Shown here in pieces: positions 1 to 6,306 of a stretch of DNA of 10,833 nt. Both the position numbers and the translations under genes were made by a program. The DNA lies in the NCBI GenBank assembly GCA_003454605.1, contig DMKD01000184.1, forward strand, positions 1-10,833, read 5' to 3'. This stretch comes from Spirochaeta sp. GTDB taxonomy: Bacteria > Spirochaetota > Spirochaetia > UBA9216. The notes below the pieces were generated by a model. That model had not been told where the DNA came from and ran no database searches. It saw only the letters and a list, made by a program, of their open reading frames with translations. The first letter of the stretch is position 1, and each line of letters begins with the position of its first letter.

Positions 1-1
1 C

Positions 2-775
2 GATAGGCTGATGCGAAAGAGTTCGGCGCAGGCTAAACCGGTGATAGGAATGCAGATGCATGCTGATTCAGTAATTTCGGTCATTAAAGCACGCGGCGGT
101 TCAATTCTGAAACCTGCAGGCTTTACATACAGCCTGAATAATCCCGTAGTGAACAGGACCCTCCGGTATCTGAGGAATCTGGAAGTAGACGGCATCCTTT
201 CGGTTAATAGTACTAATTATCTTAATCAGACAATGTTTGCCTTTGGAAAACTAACGGCAGTATATACACAGACCGACGGCATTCCGTATTATGCAGAGCT
301 CACCGCCATGACGAACCCGCAGCTTGACTGGGAGGTTGCACTTCTTCCTAGCAGAAAACCGGGTGACGGTACCGTCATTGACTGCAGCTGCTCAGCTGCC
401 GTTATGAGAGGTCAGGCTGAAAAAGAACTGGCCTCGTGGCTTTTTATAAAATGGCTTATCGGGGATGCGCAGCAGAAAAAACTTGCAGCACTGACATCAT
501 CCTTGCCGGTTACCTTATCTTCCGCAGCGGCAATTCTAGCTCAGGAATCTGATATCTATACTCCCCGGTGGATTGATGCTTTGCGGCTTGTAGATAAAGG
601 TTATAAGGAATTGATTCCGAGTCTCAGCGACTACAACGAAGTTTCTGAAGCTTTTGACTCTATGCTGGAACGCATCAGGGAAGGGGAATGGGTTTGGCTC
701 GAAACGCTGAAGCTTGACTGGGATGTAAAAAAAATGCGGCGAGAAGAACATAAAATCAGGGCAGGTAGAAAATGA
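2..775 (+). CDS. ABC transporter extracellular solute-binding protein, sugar type (5' partial)
   Basis: The reading frame is open from the window edge, so the first in-frame ATG (11) is probably internal and the N-terminus with its signal peptide lies upstream. The visible part matches the C-terminal two-thirds of family 1 (sugar/oligosaccharide) binding proteins. It has a GG-containing segment followed by a YSLNNP stretch and a paired-helix region (residues about 28-60 from the ATG), then FGKLTAVYTQTDG, which corresponds to the family's 'F..GkaAm' segment. An ELASWLFIKWL helix (about 138-148) and an SLPV motif (about 164-167) follow. Such proteins capture a sugar outside the membrane and deliver it to an ABC permease. 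No permease or ATPase gene follows, so partners should lie upstream or elsewhere. The substrate cannot be read from the sequence. The stop codon overlaps the next gene's start (ATGA), implying co-translation. Confidence 0.8.
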   Translation, partial: DRLMRKSSAQAKPVIGMQMHADSVISVIKARGGSILKPAGFTYSLNNPVVNRTLRYLRNLEVDGILSVNSTNYLNQTMFAFGKLTAVYTQTDGIPYYAELTAMTNPQLDWEVALLPSRKPGDGTVIDCSCSAAVMRGQAEKELASWLFIKWLIGDAQQKKLAALTSSLPVTLSSAAAILAQESDIYTPRWIDALRLVDKGYKELIPSLSDYNEVSEAFDSMLERIREGEWVWLETLKLDWDVKKMRREEHKIRAGRK

Positions 776-1116
776 AAAAGACGATAATGGTATCAAACAG
801 CTGGCGGCCGGAGGAAAGTGCAGTATGCACTAAATGCGGAGATGATATCGATTATGCCTGGGGCGACTACTCTTTCCGATATTTTGAACAGAAAGATAAA
901 TCAGATCTATGCATCATCTGTAAATCCTGTGCTGCCCGGATGTCAAACGAAGATAAAAAGATAAAAATAGTGAACCGTTCGCCGCTCATGGATATGATCA
1001 GCCTGAAAAATTCCGCATGGAAAACTCAGCCTAACAGGCAGGGGCAGGGATTCTCAGGTTTCGGCAGTGGTCCCTCTGAAATTAACGCTTCTGATAAAGA
1101 AAATACTGATAAATGA
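772..1116 (+). CDS. Small Cys-rich (zinc-ribbon-like) hypothetical protein
   Basis: A 114-residue protein whose ATG shares four bases (ATGA) with the stop of the solute-binding protein gene. An AGG-type ribosome binding site (about 763-765) lies just upstream. It has CxxC at C19/C22 and again at C47/C50, plus C53 (pattern CxxCxxC), an arrangement that could hold one zinc ion. The region between is acidic and aromatic. The C-terminal 30 residues are Gly/Gln/Ser-rich and look disordered. The last 63 bases are also coding in the opposite direction for the end of the MFS gene, so that tail may be little constrained or recently extended. I do not recognise a named family. The four-base overlap suggests translation coupled to the transporter component, but a role in transport or regulation would be guesswork. 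Confidence 0.65.
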   Translation: MKKTIMVSNSWRPEESAVCTKCGDDIDYAWGDYSFRYFEQKDKSDLCIICKSCAARMSNEDKKIKIVNRSPLMDMISLKNSAWKTQPNRQGQGFSGFGSGPSEINASDKENTDK

Positions 1117-2325
1117 CAGCAGTCCTAAAAGACCGAAAACAATTCTATATCCGTCAGGGCCGCCGACGGGAAGACTATCGAGCATCTTGCCGCAAACAAG
1201 CGGAATCCCGGTACTGAGCGGCAGAAGCAGAATAGCTGCTGTAGCATAATAACTGGTTATATCGTTTTTCCCGGTCAACTGCCGAATGGCCGGAGCATAA
1301 ATCAGGCTCCGGATTGCTCTTGAGATTCCGAATAAAACACTCGCCAACAGAAAGGACAGCAGCCCTGACGCCGTGATGAGCAGAATTATCCCCCCTATGC
1401 TGCAGATTCGTCCGAAGGTGCACTTATTCCTCATCATTAGAAAATTAAATGTTCCAAAGATTATATTGGCGGTAATCTGCCCGGTATAATTAAGACCCAC
1501 AAAGACTCCTGCCGCAGCAGCAGCGCTTATCCCATGATAATTTACAGCATAATTTGCATAAAAAGAAATTGCCGCAATTACCGCATACATCTCTATGTCG
1601 CTTAAGAGAAAGAGCAGCAGGTTTTTATTTTTGAAAATGTTTCTGAATGAACCTGCAATGAAACTGAAAAATCCTGATTCGGCATGGCTGTGTTCATTCT
1701 TTAAATCCGGTTCATGTGTCAGCATAAATCCGAAAGAGCCTATAAAAAACAGCAGCCCGCAGAGAATGAACAATGAGGCTGAACTTGATGCAGTTATCTC
1801 CCTGTCGGTAAAGAAACCTGCTATAAAAAAACTGCTCAGCAATCTTCCGACAGACTGGGAAATCATCATTATTGCAAATGCAGGTATTACCTGTTTACTG
1901 TTAAAGAGTTTCACTACATAATTCTGCCAAACCGGGAGGGTGATGCCAATACCTGCATTAAAGAGAATGTATACAATAAAGAATACCATGATTGTAGAAG
2001 GCATAAATGTTCCAATCAAAAACAGATAGATACCGAATAAACAAATTGTCACCGAGGGTATCAGATGAAAAACAATGACTGCCGCACGTTGTTTCTCAAG
2101 TTTCCGAGTCTGATAAGCAGCTACAATGCCAAGGCAAGCCTGGCCGATGAAGAAGAATGTCGGTACCAATCCTATTGTCATATTTGATGCACCGAGTTCA
2201 GCAAGGAAGAGCTGCAGGAATGTCGATTCCAGAACTAGCGGCAGACCTAGACCCCAGAAGAATTCAACAGTTGATATGCCTGTTGTATTGAGAATATATG
2301 TTCTGTTTTCTTTGCACTCTTCCAT
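1054..2325 (-). CDS. MFS family permease
   Basis: A 423-residue, strongly hydrophobic protein with roughly twelve membrane segments. A hydrophilic central loop (about 204-235, containing HEPDLKNEHSHAES) splits it into two halves, the layout of major facilitator superfamily transporters. A short basic loop (YQTRKLEKQR, about 71-80) sits where the family's cytoplasmic loop 2-3 motif belongs, although the classical GxxxDRxGRR motif is not evident. Substrate is unknown. The start is well fixed: the codon just before the ATG is an in-frame TAA, and the next methionine is around residue 49. No Shine-Dalgarno sequence precedes it, and a good -10 hexamer ends only about 10 nt upstream, so the mRNA is probably nearly leaderless. 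It is divergent from the HAD gene and converges on the Cys-rich gene with 63 bp of coding overlap. No terminator was seen at its 3' end. Confidence 0.85.
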   Translation of the reverse strand: MEECKENRTYILNTTGISTVEFFWGLGLPLVLESTFLQLFLAELGASNMTIGLVPTFFFIGQACLGIVAAYQTRKLEKQRAAVIVFHLIPSVTICLFGIYLFLIGTFMPSTIMVFFIVYILFNAGIGITLPVWQNYVVKLFNSKQVIPAFAIMMISQSVGRLLSSFFIAGFFTDREITASSSASLFILCGLLFFIGSFGFMLTHEPDLKNEHSHAESGFFSFIAGSFRNIFKNKNLLLFLLSDIEMYAVIAAISFYANYAVNYHGISAAAAAGVFVGLNYTGQITANIIFGTFNFLMMRNKCTFGRICSIGGIILLITASGLLSFLLASVLFGISRAIRSLIYAPAIRQLTGKNDITSYYATAAILLLPLSTGIPLVCGKMLDSLPVGGPDGYRIVFGLLGLLSFISIFFIRSVNFRGTTAET

Positions 2326-2340
2326 TTACTGCGATATTAT
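2312..2340 (+). promoter_or_regulatory. Candidate promoter of the HAD-to-yhbY operon
   Basis: TTGCAC (2312-2317), 17 bp, then TATTAT (2335-2340) on the plus strand. This would start transcription near 2347 and give a leader of about 30 nt, carrying AGGA (2367-2370) six bases before the ATG at 2377. The -35 lies inside the first codons of the divergent MFS gene and the -10 overlaps the MFS -10, so the two promoters would compete for polymerase. A TATAAT at 2338-2343 is an alternative -10 but its spacing (20 bp) is poor. Confidence 0.35.
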
Positions 2341-2363
2341 AATAAAGTACATGAACTATTCAA
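2336..2363 (-). promoter_or_regulatory. Probable sigma70-type promoter of the MFS gene
   Basis: On the minus strand, TTGAAT (-35, plus positions 2358-2363) is followed after 16 bp by TATAAT (-10, plus 2336-2341). The expected transcription start is only about 3-4 nt before the MFS ATG at 2325, leaving no room for a ribosome binding site. The hexamers overlap those proposed for the divergent HAD operon. This was judged from motif match only. Confidence 0.45.
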
Positions 2364-2376
2364 TACAGGACTGTCA

Positions 2377-3069
2377 ATGAAATACCAGCTGCTTATTTTT
2401 GATCTTGACAACACATTATTCGATTATAACAAAGCCGAGAATTTTGCTCTTGATAAGACCCTGATCCATTTCGGATGCTCAGCAACTGCTGAGATAAAGG
2501 AATCATATCGTGAGATCAATGAGCAGACCTGGCAGAAATATGAGCGCGGAGAAATTACATCTGAACAGCTGCGGTTTCAGAGGTTCGAAAGCTTCGGTGA
2601 AGCTCACGGCTTTGATTGGGATGCATTTGAAGTTGGCAGTCTGTATCTGAAGAATCTGGGTTTGGGCGGGTTTATTCTTGCAGGCACTGAGGAATTGCTG
2701 TGTAGGCTGAAGCCTGATTTCAGGATGGCGGCGTGTACGAACGGTATCTCCGATGTCCAGCGTTCCAGACTAGCTCATTCCCCTTTCGAAGGGTTTTTTG
2801 AACCGCTGATCATCTCGGATGAGGTGGGATTTGCTAAACCGGATCCTGAGATATTCAGAATCCTGCTTGATAAAGCCGGTATAACCGATAAGTCGACTGT
2901 TCTCATGATAGGCGACAGTATCAGCTCGGACATCTCAGGGGCAATTGCTGCCGGGTTGCCGTGCTGCTGGTACAATCCGTATGCTGCAGAATGGCCTCTG
3001 GTTGCCGGGCCTGATTTTATAATTAATGAACTTTCAGATCTGGAAAGTATAGTTTACCTGGAGGAATAA
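2377..3069 (+). CDS. yjjG: HAD-family hydrolase of the YjjG/YfnB (pyrimidine 5'-nucleotidase) type
   Basis: A full-length (230 aa) haloacid dehalogenase superfamily phosphatase. Motif I is FDLDNT (residues 8-13, nucleophile D9, acid/base D11). Motif II is the TN pair at 121-122. Motif III is K154 in GFAKPDPEIF, and motif IV is GDS..SD at 179-185. The cap region carries INEQTWQKYERGEITSEQL (about 47-65) and FQRFESFGE (67-75). I recognise this as the signature of the YjjG/YfnB subfamily, which in E. coli removes phosphate from non-canonical pyrimidine nucleoside monophosphates and keeps them out of DNA. The protein should be cytoplasmic and Mg-dependent. It leads a six-gene run; its stop overlaps the next start by one base (TAATG). 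The subfamily is confident, while the substrate is inferred from E. coli. Confidence 0.85.
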   Translation: MKYQLLIFDLDNTLFDYNKAENFALDKTLIHFGCSATAEIKESYREINEQTWQKYERGEITSEQLRFQRFESFGEAHGFDWDAFEVGSLYLKNLGLGGFILAGTEELLCRLKPDFRMAACTNGISDVQRSRLAHSPFEGFFEPLIISDEVGFAKPDPEIFRILLDKAGITDKSTVLMIGDSISSDISGAIAAGLPCCWYNPYAAEWPLVAGPDFIINELSDLESIVYLEE

Positions 3070-3437
3070 TGGCATATTCAGATGAATTTATCCGGCAGAT
3101 AGGCAAGAGAGCCTCGCGGGATGTTTTAAACACGCTTACAGTCAGAAACCTTTTTTTTAATTTTCTCGGGGACGTCCCCGAAGATTTACGATGGGATATT
3201 TTTAATCTGTTTTTTCCCGAGGGCGCGGATGATGCAGAACTGAGTACCTCCGAAGCGGAAAGGCTTTCTTCAATAATTGATCTCGTTGAAGGAGAATATG
3301 AAGAGGATGAATTAAAACTCACCAATGATGAGTTGAAATATATCAGTGAGGGAGTCAATGATTTTGCCCTCGATTTATCAGATGATATACTCATGAACGT
3401 GATGCAGGCGGCAGTTGCCAGAGGATTGATGGGATAA
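3069..3437 (+). CDS. Acidic hypothetical protein
   Basis: A 122-residue protein I do not recognise. It starts within the stop of the HAD gene (TAATG), with GGAGGA-type ribosome binding bases inside the end of that gene, and ends by a one-base overlap with the HdeD-like gene, so it is translated as part of the operon. It is strongly acidic (27 Asp/Glu against 10 Lys/Arg), has no signal peptide or membrane segment, and is predicted mostly helical by eye. A cluster EGEYEEDE lies near the middle (about 74-81). The coordinated overlaps on both sides make it a real gene despite the lack of a named family. The N-terminal third is more mixed in charge, with an FFNFLGDVPEDLRWDIFNLFF segment rich in Phe. 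A 16-bp perfect palindrome in its DNA is treated under rejected items. Confidence 0.7.
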   Translation: MAYSDEFIRQIGKRASRDVLNTLTVRNLFFNFLGDVPEDLRWDIFNLFFPEGADDAELSTSEAERLSSIIDLVEGEYEEDELKLTNDELKYISEGVNDFALDLSDDILMNVMQAAVARGLMG

Positions 3438-4033
3438 TGTACTATAAAGATGAAATAAAGCCCGGCATGCTGGGGTATCTGCGAAATACAGTCTGGGCCG
3501 GATTTATATACGGCCTTGCTGCCCTGGTATTCGGTATTTTTACAATAATAACTCCGACGGGAACTTTGATTGTTTTTGTAGGGGCTATAGGGTTTTTCCT
3601 CCTTGTTCAGGGATTAATTCTTACTGTATCTGCGCTGATGGGAATAAAAAAAGATCCTCATTGGTATCTGGGGCTCGGAGCTGGTCTTCTTCAGCTGCTG
3701 CTCGGCCTTTTCATAGTTATGCGCTCAGGTGCTATTTCAAATACAGCTCTTATGCTGTCGACCGTCGGAATAGGCCTCGTAGGTATCTCTACCGGAACAT
3801 ATAATCTGGTAAATGCAATCAGGCACAGAGATCTAATCAATAATGTCTGGCCCTCGGCGCTCCGCGGCGGGCTGTTGTTCATCATCGGCGTGTCCATGCT
3901 GCTTGCACCCTTCGGTTTTGGTCTGACGATGATGAGAGGCATAGGTGTTGTTGCTGTTTTACTCGGCTTACTGCAGTTGTGGGCATCATTCGGGATGCTG
4001 CGGGAGTTAAAAAATGATAAAGATCAAGGTTAA
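3437..4033 (+). CDS. HdeD/DUF308 family integral membrane protein
   Basis: A 198-residue protein with six hydrophobic segments (about 18-38, 43-68, 76-95, 103-126, 138-158 and 165-187), short loops and a charged C-terminus. Features typical of the HdeD/DUF308 family are the six-helix size, the 'GxxxLxxGxxxxxxP' pattern in the first hairpin (GLAALVFGIFTIITP, 26-40) and its partial repetition in later hairpins (LLQLLLGLFIV; LRGGLLFIIGVSMLLAP). The E. coli founder of the family is linked to acid resistance at high cell density, but the molecular role of most members is unknown and acid resistance should not be assumed here. The start overlaps the preceding stop (TAATG), and its 3' end overlaps the metallo-hydrolase gene by 20 nt. 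Confidence 0.78.
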   Translation: MYYKDEIKPGMLGYLRNTVWAGFIYGLAALVFGIFTIITPTGTLIVFVGAIGFFLLVQGLILTVSALMGIKKDPHWYLGLGAGLLQLLLGLFIVMRSGAISNTALMLSTVGIGLVGISTGTYNLVNAIRHRDLINNVWPSALRGGLLFIIGVSMLLAPFGFGLTMMRGIGVVAVLLGLLQLWASFGMLRELKNDKDQG

Positions 4034-4655
4034 GTCATACTGCCTGGGAATGTGGCAGACAAATTCCTATGTGGTATCGGCTGAGGAATCAGATAAGTGC
4101 TGGATTATCGATGCCGGCTTCGATCCTGAACGAATGGTTGCTGATATTAAAATAAAGAACCTGTCACCGGAATATCTCATATACACACATGCGCATCTTG
4201 ATCACATAGCCGGGACAGTCGTCATCCGGGAAGCATTTCCGGATATCAAAACCGCTATTTCTGAGGTTGAAGCCTCGTTTCTGGGAGATCCGGCAAAGAA
4301 TCTTTCATCCTCCGCGGGCATGAATGTAACTGCGGATGATGCTGATTTACTATTAACTGATGGGCAGGAGCTTGACTTTGAAGGTCTGAAATTCAAGGTA
4401 CTTGCTACCCCCGGACACAGTCCCGGCGGAATCTGTCTCTACCAGGAAGATGCTGCTCTGCTTTTCGCAGGGGATACTCTTTTTCAGGGCTCGGTAGGCC
4501 GTTACGACTTTCCGACCTCGAACGGAGATAATCTGTTTACATCAATTAAACAGCAGCTCATGCCTCTGCCTCCGGAGACTAAGGTTTTTCCGGGACACGG
4601 CGGTGCTACAACTATTGGAGAAGAGAAAGAACATAATCCTTTTTTGAGAGGTTGA
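4014..4655 (+). CDS. MBL-fold metallo-hydrolase, glyoxalase II-like (YcbL type)
   Basis: A 213-residue metallo-beta-lactamase-fold hydrolase with a complete set of metal ligands. These are THAHLDH (58-64; H59, H61, D63, H64), H135 in TPGHSPGG, D154 in FAGDTLF, and H195 in FPGHG. The ending EKEHNPFLRG is characteristic of the short glyoxalase II-like group (YcbL and relatives), which lacks the C-terminal substrate-binding domain of true glyoxalase II. The family hydrolyses thioesters such as S-lactoylglutathione or related substrates; the actual substrate here is unknown. It is cytoplasmic, with two metal ions (Zn/Fe) expected. The gene begins 20 nt inside the HdeD-like gene, with GGGAG (4002-4006) as the ribosome binding site. 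Nine bases separate its stop from the next start. Confidence 0.85.
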   Translation: MIKIKVKSYCLGMWQTNSYVVSAEESDKCWIIDAGFDPERMVADIKIKNLSPEYLIYTHAHLDHIAGTVVIREAFPDIKTAISEVEASFLGDPAKNLSSSAGMNVTADDADLLLTDGQELDFEGLKFKVLATPGHSPGGICLYQEDAALLFAGDTLFQGSVGRYDFPTSNGDNLFTSIKQQLMPLPPETKVFPGHGGATTIGEEKEHNPFLRG

Positions 4656-4664
4656 GGTTGAATA

Positions 4665-5921
4665 ATGAGAAATAAATGCCGGTTCTTCCGGTATTCTGCA
4701 GTAATAATGCTGATTTTCCTGTCTGCCGTATCATCCGTCGCGGAGGTCGTATATATCGAGGATACGGGCTTCGTCCTCGAGCCTCCGGTCGGATGGACAA
4801 TTTTGGATGTAAGCGAGTCACGGTGGACCTTCCAGGATTTTACCGGTGAGGCATTTATGCAGATTAAAATGTATCCTGGAGATAAATATGATTCTGCCGG
4901 GGCCGTTTTTAACGGAGTAACTGCGGAGATCAATGCTGAAGCCGAAGGAGACATCTACGACCTCTATGGACGCGAGGCTGTTTTCGGTTTTCTTGAGTTT
5001 AACAGCGGCGGTTATGATTATTCCGGTTATGGACTTTTTATCGACGGAGATGATTTCGATTTGACGATACTGTCGTTTTCGTCAACCGAAGCCTCCGAGC
5101 TGCTGCGTGACTACGTCCTTTCCGCTCTGGATTCCTTCGCCCTGTCGCCGGTGCTCATGCTGAACCCGGGCCCGGTAAGCAGTTATTACCTGCAGTCATT
5201 CGGCGAACCGCAGCGGCAGCAAACGGCGACGGTATTCGAAGATCAGGCGGTTGATTGGCTTGTCGACGCTAATGCTGTTGAGACCTCCCAGCTTGTAATC
5301 GAGCGCGAAGCGGCAATCCTCAGTGATTTCAGACCCGATAGCGACGAGGGTATCGAGGCCTGGAAGCGCTACTACCGCATAATTTATCGCGACAATTATT
5401 CGCGCCTCGATTACCCGGCGGCATTACTTAAAGAGCGGCTGAGCGAGGTTTCTTCATCAAGCAGGGGCTCCGCCGGTAACGCTGGCGACACCGATGCTGC
5501 AGATGATGATTCATGGTTTTCAGCCAGGCTGACACCGCGGGAGCTCGCAGCAGATACTCCGCACCGCCTGTTGAGCTGGGTACAGAAGTTCAACTACAGG
5601 CGCACGGGGGGCTCCGATCTTATAAGCCCGCTGGCCGCCGCAGCTTTTCAGGACGGCGACTGTGACAGCCGGGCACTTCTTTACATTATCCTGCTAAACC
5701 ATTATGGTGTTGATTCCGCTATAATGGTATCGGCCGTTTACAGTCATGCCATGGCGGCTGTTGATACTGCAGGGCAGGGCGCGCGAATTGATGTGGGCGG
5801 GAAGGGTTTTCTTGTCGCCGAAACTACCGATGAAGTGGGCCTTGGAATGATTGCCTCTGATATGGCAGATCCTGCAAAATGGGTAGTAATACCCCTAATG
5901 GAGAAAGAACCGTGGAATTAA
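4665..5921 (+). CDS. Exported transglutaminase-like (cysteine peptidase fold) protein
   Basis: A 418-residue protein with a basic N-terminus and hydrophobic stretch (about 11-25) ending in SSVA/E, a plausible signal peptide cleaved near residue 26. The N-terminal region (about 30-160) opens with a GFVLEPPVGWTI segment, resembling the 'f.i..P.GW' opening of PsbP/DUF1795-type beta domains. A Ser/Gly/Asp-rich linker (about 263-283) precedes the C-terminal region. That region has FQDGDCDSRALL (nucleophile C333), then SHAMAAV (H361), then LVAETTD (E386 or D389 as acid). This order and spacing match the Cys-His-acid triad of transglutaminase-like domains, found in bacterial periplasmic peptidases or crosslinking enzymes. 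The assignment rests on motifs only. Internal GC is high (62% over 5581-5640). TGAGGT serves as the ribosome binding site. The gene end overlaps yhbY by 10 nt. Confidence 0.7.
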   Translation: MRNKCRFFRYSAVIMLIFLSAVSSVAEVVYIEDTGFVLEPPVGWTILDVSESRWTFQDFTGEAFMQIKMYPGDKYDSAGAVFNGVTAEINAEAEGDIYDLYGREAVFGFLEFNSGGYDYSGYGLFIDGDDFDLTILSFSSTEASELLRDYVLSALDSFALSPVLMLNPGPVSSYYLQSFGEPQRQQTATVFEDQAVDWLVDANAVETSQLVIEREAAILSDFRPDSDEGIEAWKRYYRIIYRDNYSRLDYPAALLKERLSEVSSSSRGSAGNAGDTDAADDDSWFSARLTPRELAADTPHRLLSWVQKFNYRRTGGSDLISPLAAAAFQDGDCDSRALLYIILLNHYGVDSAIMVSAVYSHAMAAVDTAGQGARIDVGGKGFLVAETTDEVGLGMIASDMADPAKWVVIPLMEKEPWN

Positions 5922-6220
5922 AAGGTTTTCAAAGAAGTTATCTTAGCAAACTGGCTCATGAAATAAGACCGTCAGTACAACTCGGGGTTAAGGGGCTTAC
6001 TGACGCTCTGGTAAAACAGACAGATGAAATGCTTGAACATCATGAACTGATTAAGGTGAAATTTATAGACTATAAAAAAAGTAAAGATGAACTCAGTCGG
6101 CAGCTATGTGAAGCAACTGATGCTGAGCTAATCAGGGTAATTGGTAATATTGCTATTCTATACCGCCAGGCGCGGGAACCTGATCACCGAAAGTTAAGGA
6201 TTCCCTCAAAAAAGTCCTGA
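5912..6220 (+). CDS. yhbY: YhbY family RNA-binding protein (CRM domain)
   Basis: I choose the GTG at 5912, giving 102 residues that begin VELKGFQRSYL (initiator Met in place of Val), which lines up with the known YhbY N-terminus. It is preceded by GGAG (5900-5903) at about 8 nt spacing. The in-frame ATG at 5879 has no ribosome binding site and would add 11 residues unlike the family. Family hallmarks are LAHEIRPSVQLGVKGLTDAL (GxxGLT loop of the CRM domain), then LEHHELIKVKF, and VIGNIAILYRQ at the end of the fold. YhbY in E. coli associates with pre-50S ribosomal subunits, so this should be a cytoplasmic ribosome-assembly factor. It is the last gene of the tight operon, and no clear intrinsic terminator follows. 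The full family length is present. Confidence 0.9.
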   Translation: MELKGFQRSYLSKLAHEIRPSVQLGVKGLTDALVKQTDEMLEHHELIKVKFIDYKKSKDELSRQLCEATDAELIRVIGNIAILYRQAREPDHRKLRIPSKKS

Positions 6221-6285
6221 TAAGATGATTAGTTAAAAAATATATATAAAATTATAGAATTATTCAAAATTTATGCTACAGTCTA

Positions 6286-6299
6286 CCTATATATATAGG
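6286..6299. repeat. 14-bp perfect palindrome overlapping the ribosome binding site of the lipoprotein gene
   Basis: CCTATATATATAGG reads the same on both strands and ends in the bases that start the AGGAG ribosome binding site (6297-6301) of the lipoprotein gene at 6307. It lies in an 86-bp AT-rich gap (18% GC over 6241-6300) that must also hold the promoter. TATGCT (6272-6277) is a possible -10, without a convincing -35. The palindrome could be a protein operator, or in RNA a weak structure masking the ribosome binding site. Neither is shown. Confidence 0.4.
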
Positions 6300-6306
6300 A
6301 GAAAAG

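Noticed and set aside
1157..1175. CCGTC...GACGG inverted repeat just after the Cys-rich gene, considered as its terminator
   Set aside because: It has a short 5-bp stem inside the MFS coding region and no T-run after it.
3166..3181. 16-bp perfect palindrome TCGGGGACGTCCCCGA, considered as a terminator or operator
   Set aside because: It lies inside the acidic protein's coding region, has no loop and no T-run after it on either strand (the T-run on the plus strand is upstream). It may be chance or codon-driven.
3023..3394. 123-aa minus-strand open frame
   Set aside because: Ser/Lys-rich translation with no family features, fully antisense to the HAD and acidic genes, whose overlapping starts and stops are coherent. 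It is a shadow frame.
4502..4954. 150-aa minus-strand open frame spanning two genes
   Set aside because: Antisense to the metal-ligand motifs of the metallo-hydrolase and to the signal peptide of the next gene. Its composition is biased and it has no recognisable domain.
5879..5911. Upstream ATG as the yhbY start
   Set aside because: It has no ribosome binding site and adds residues not seen in the family. GTG at 5912 has GGAG at good spacing and aligns with the YhbY N-terminus.
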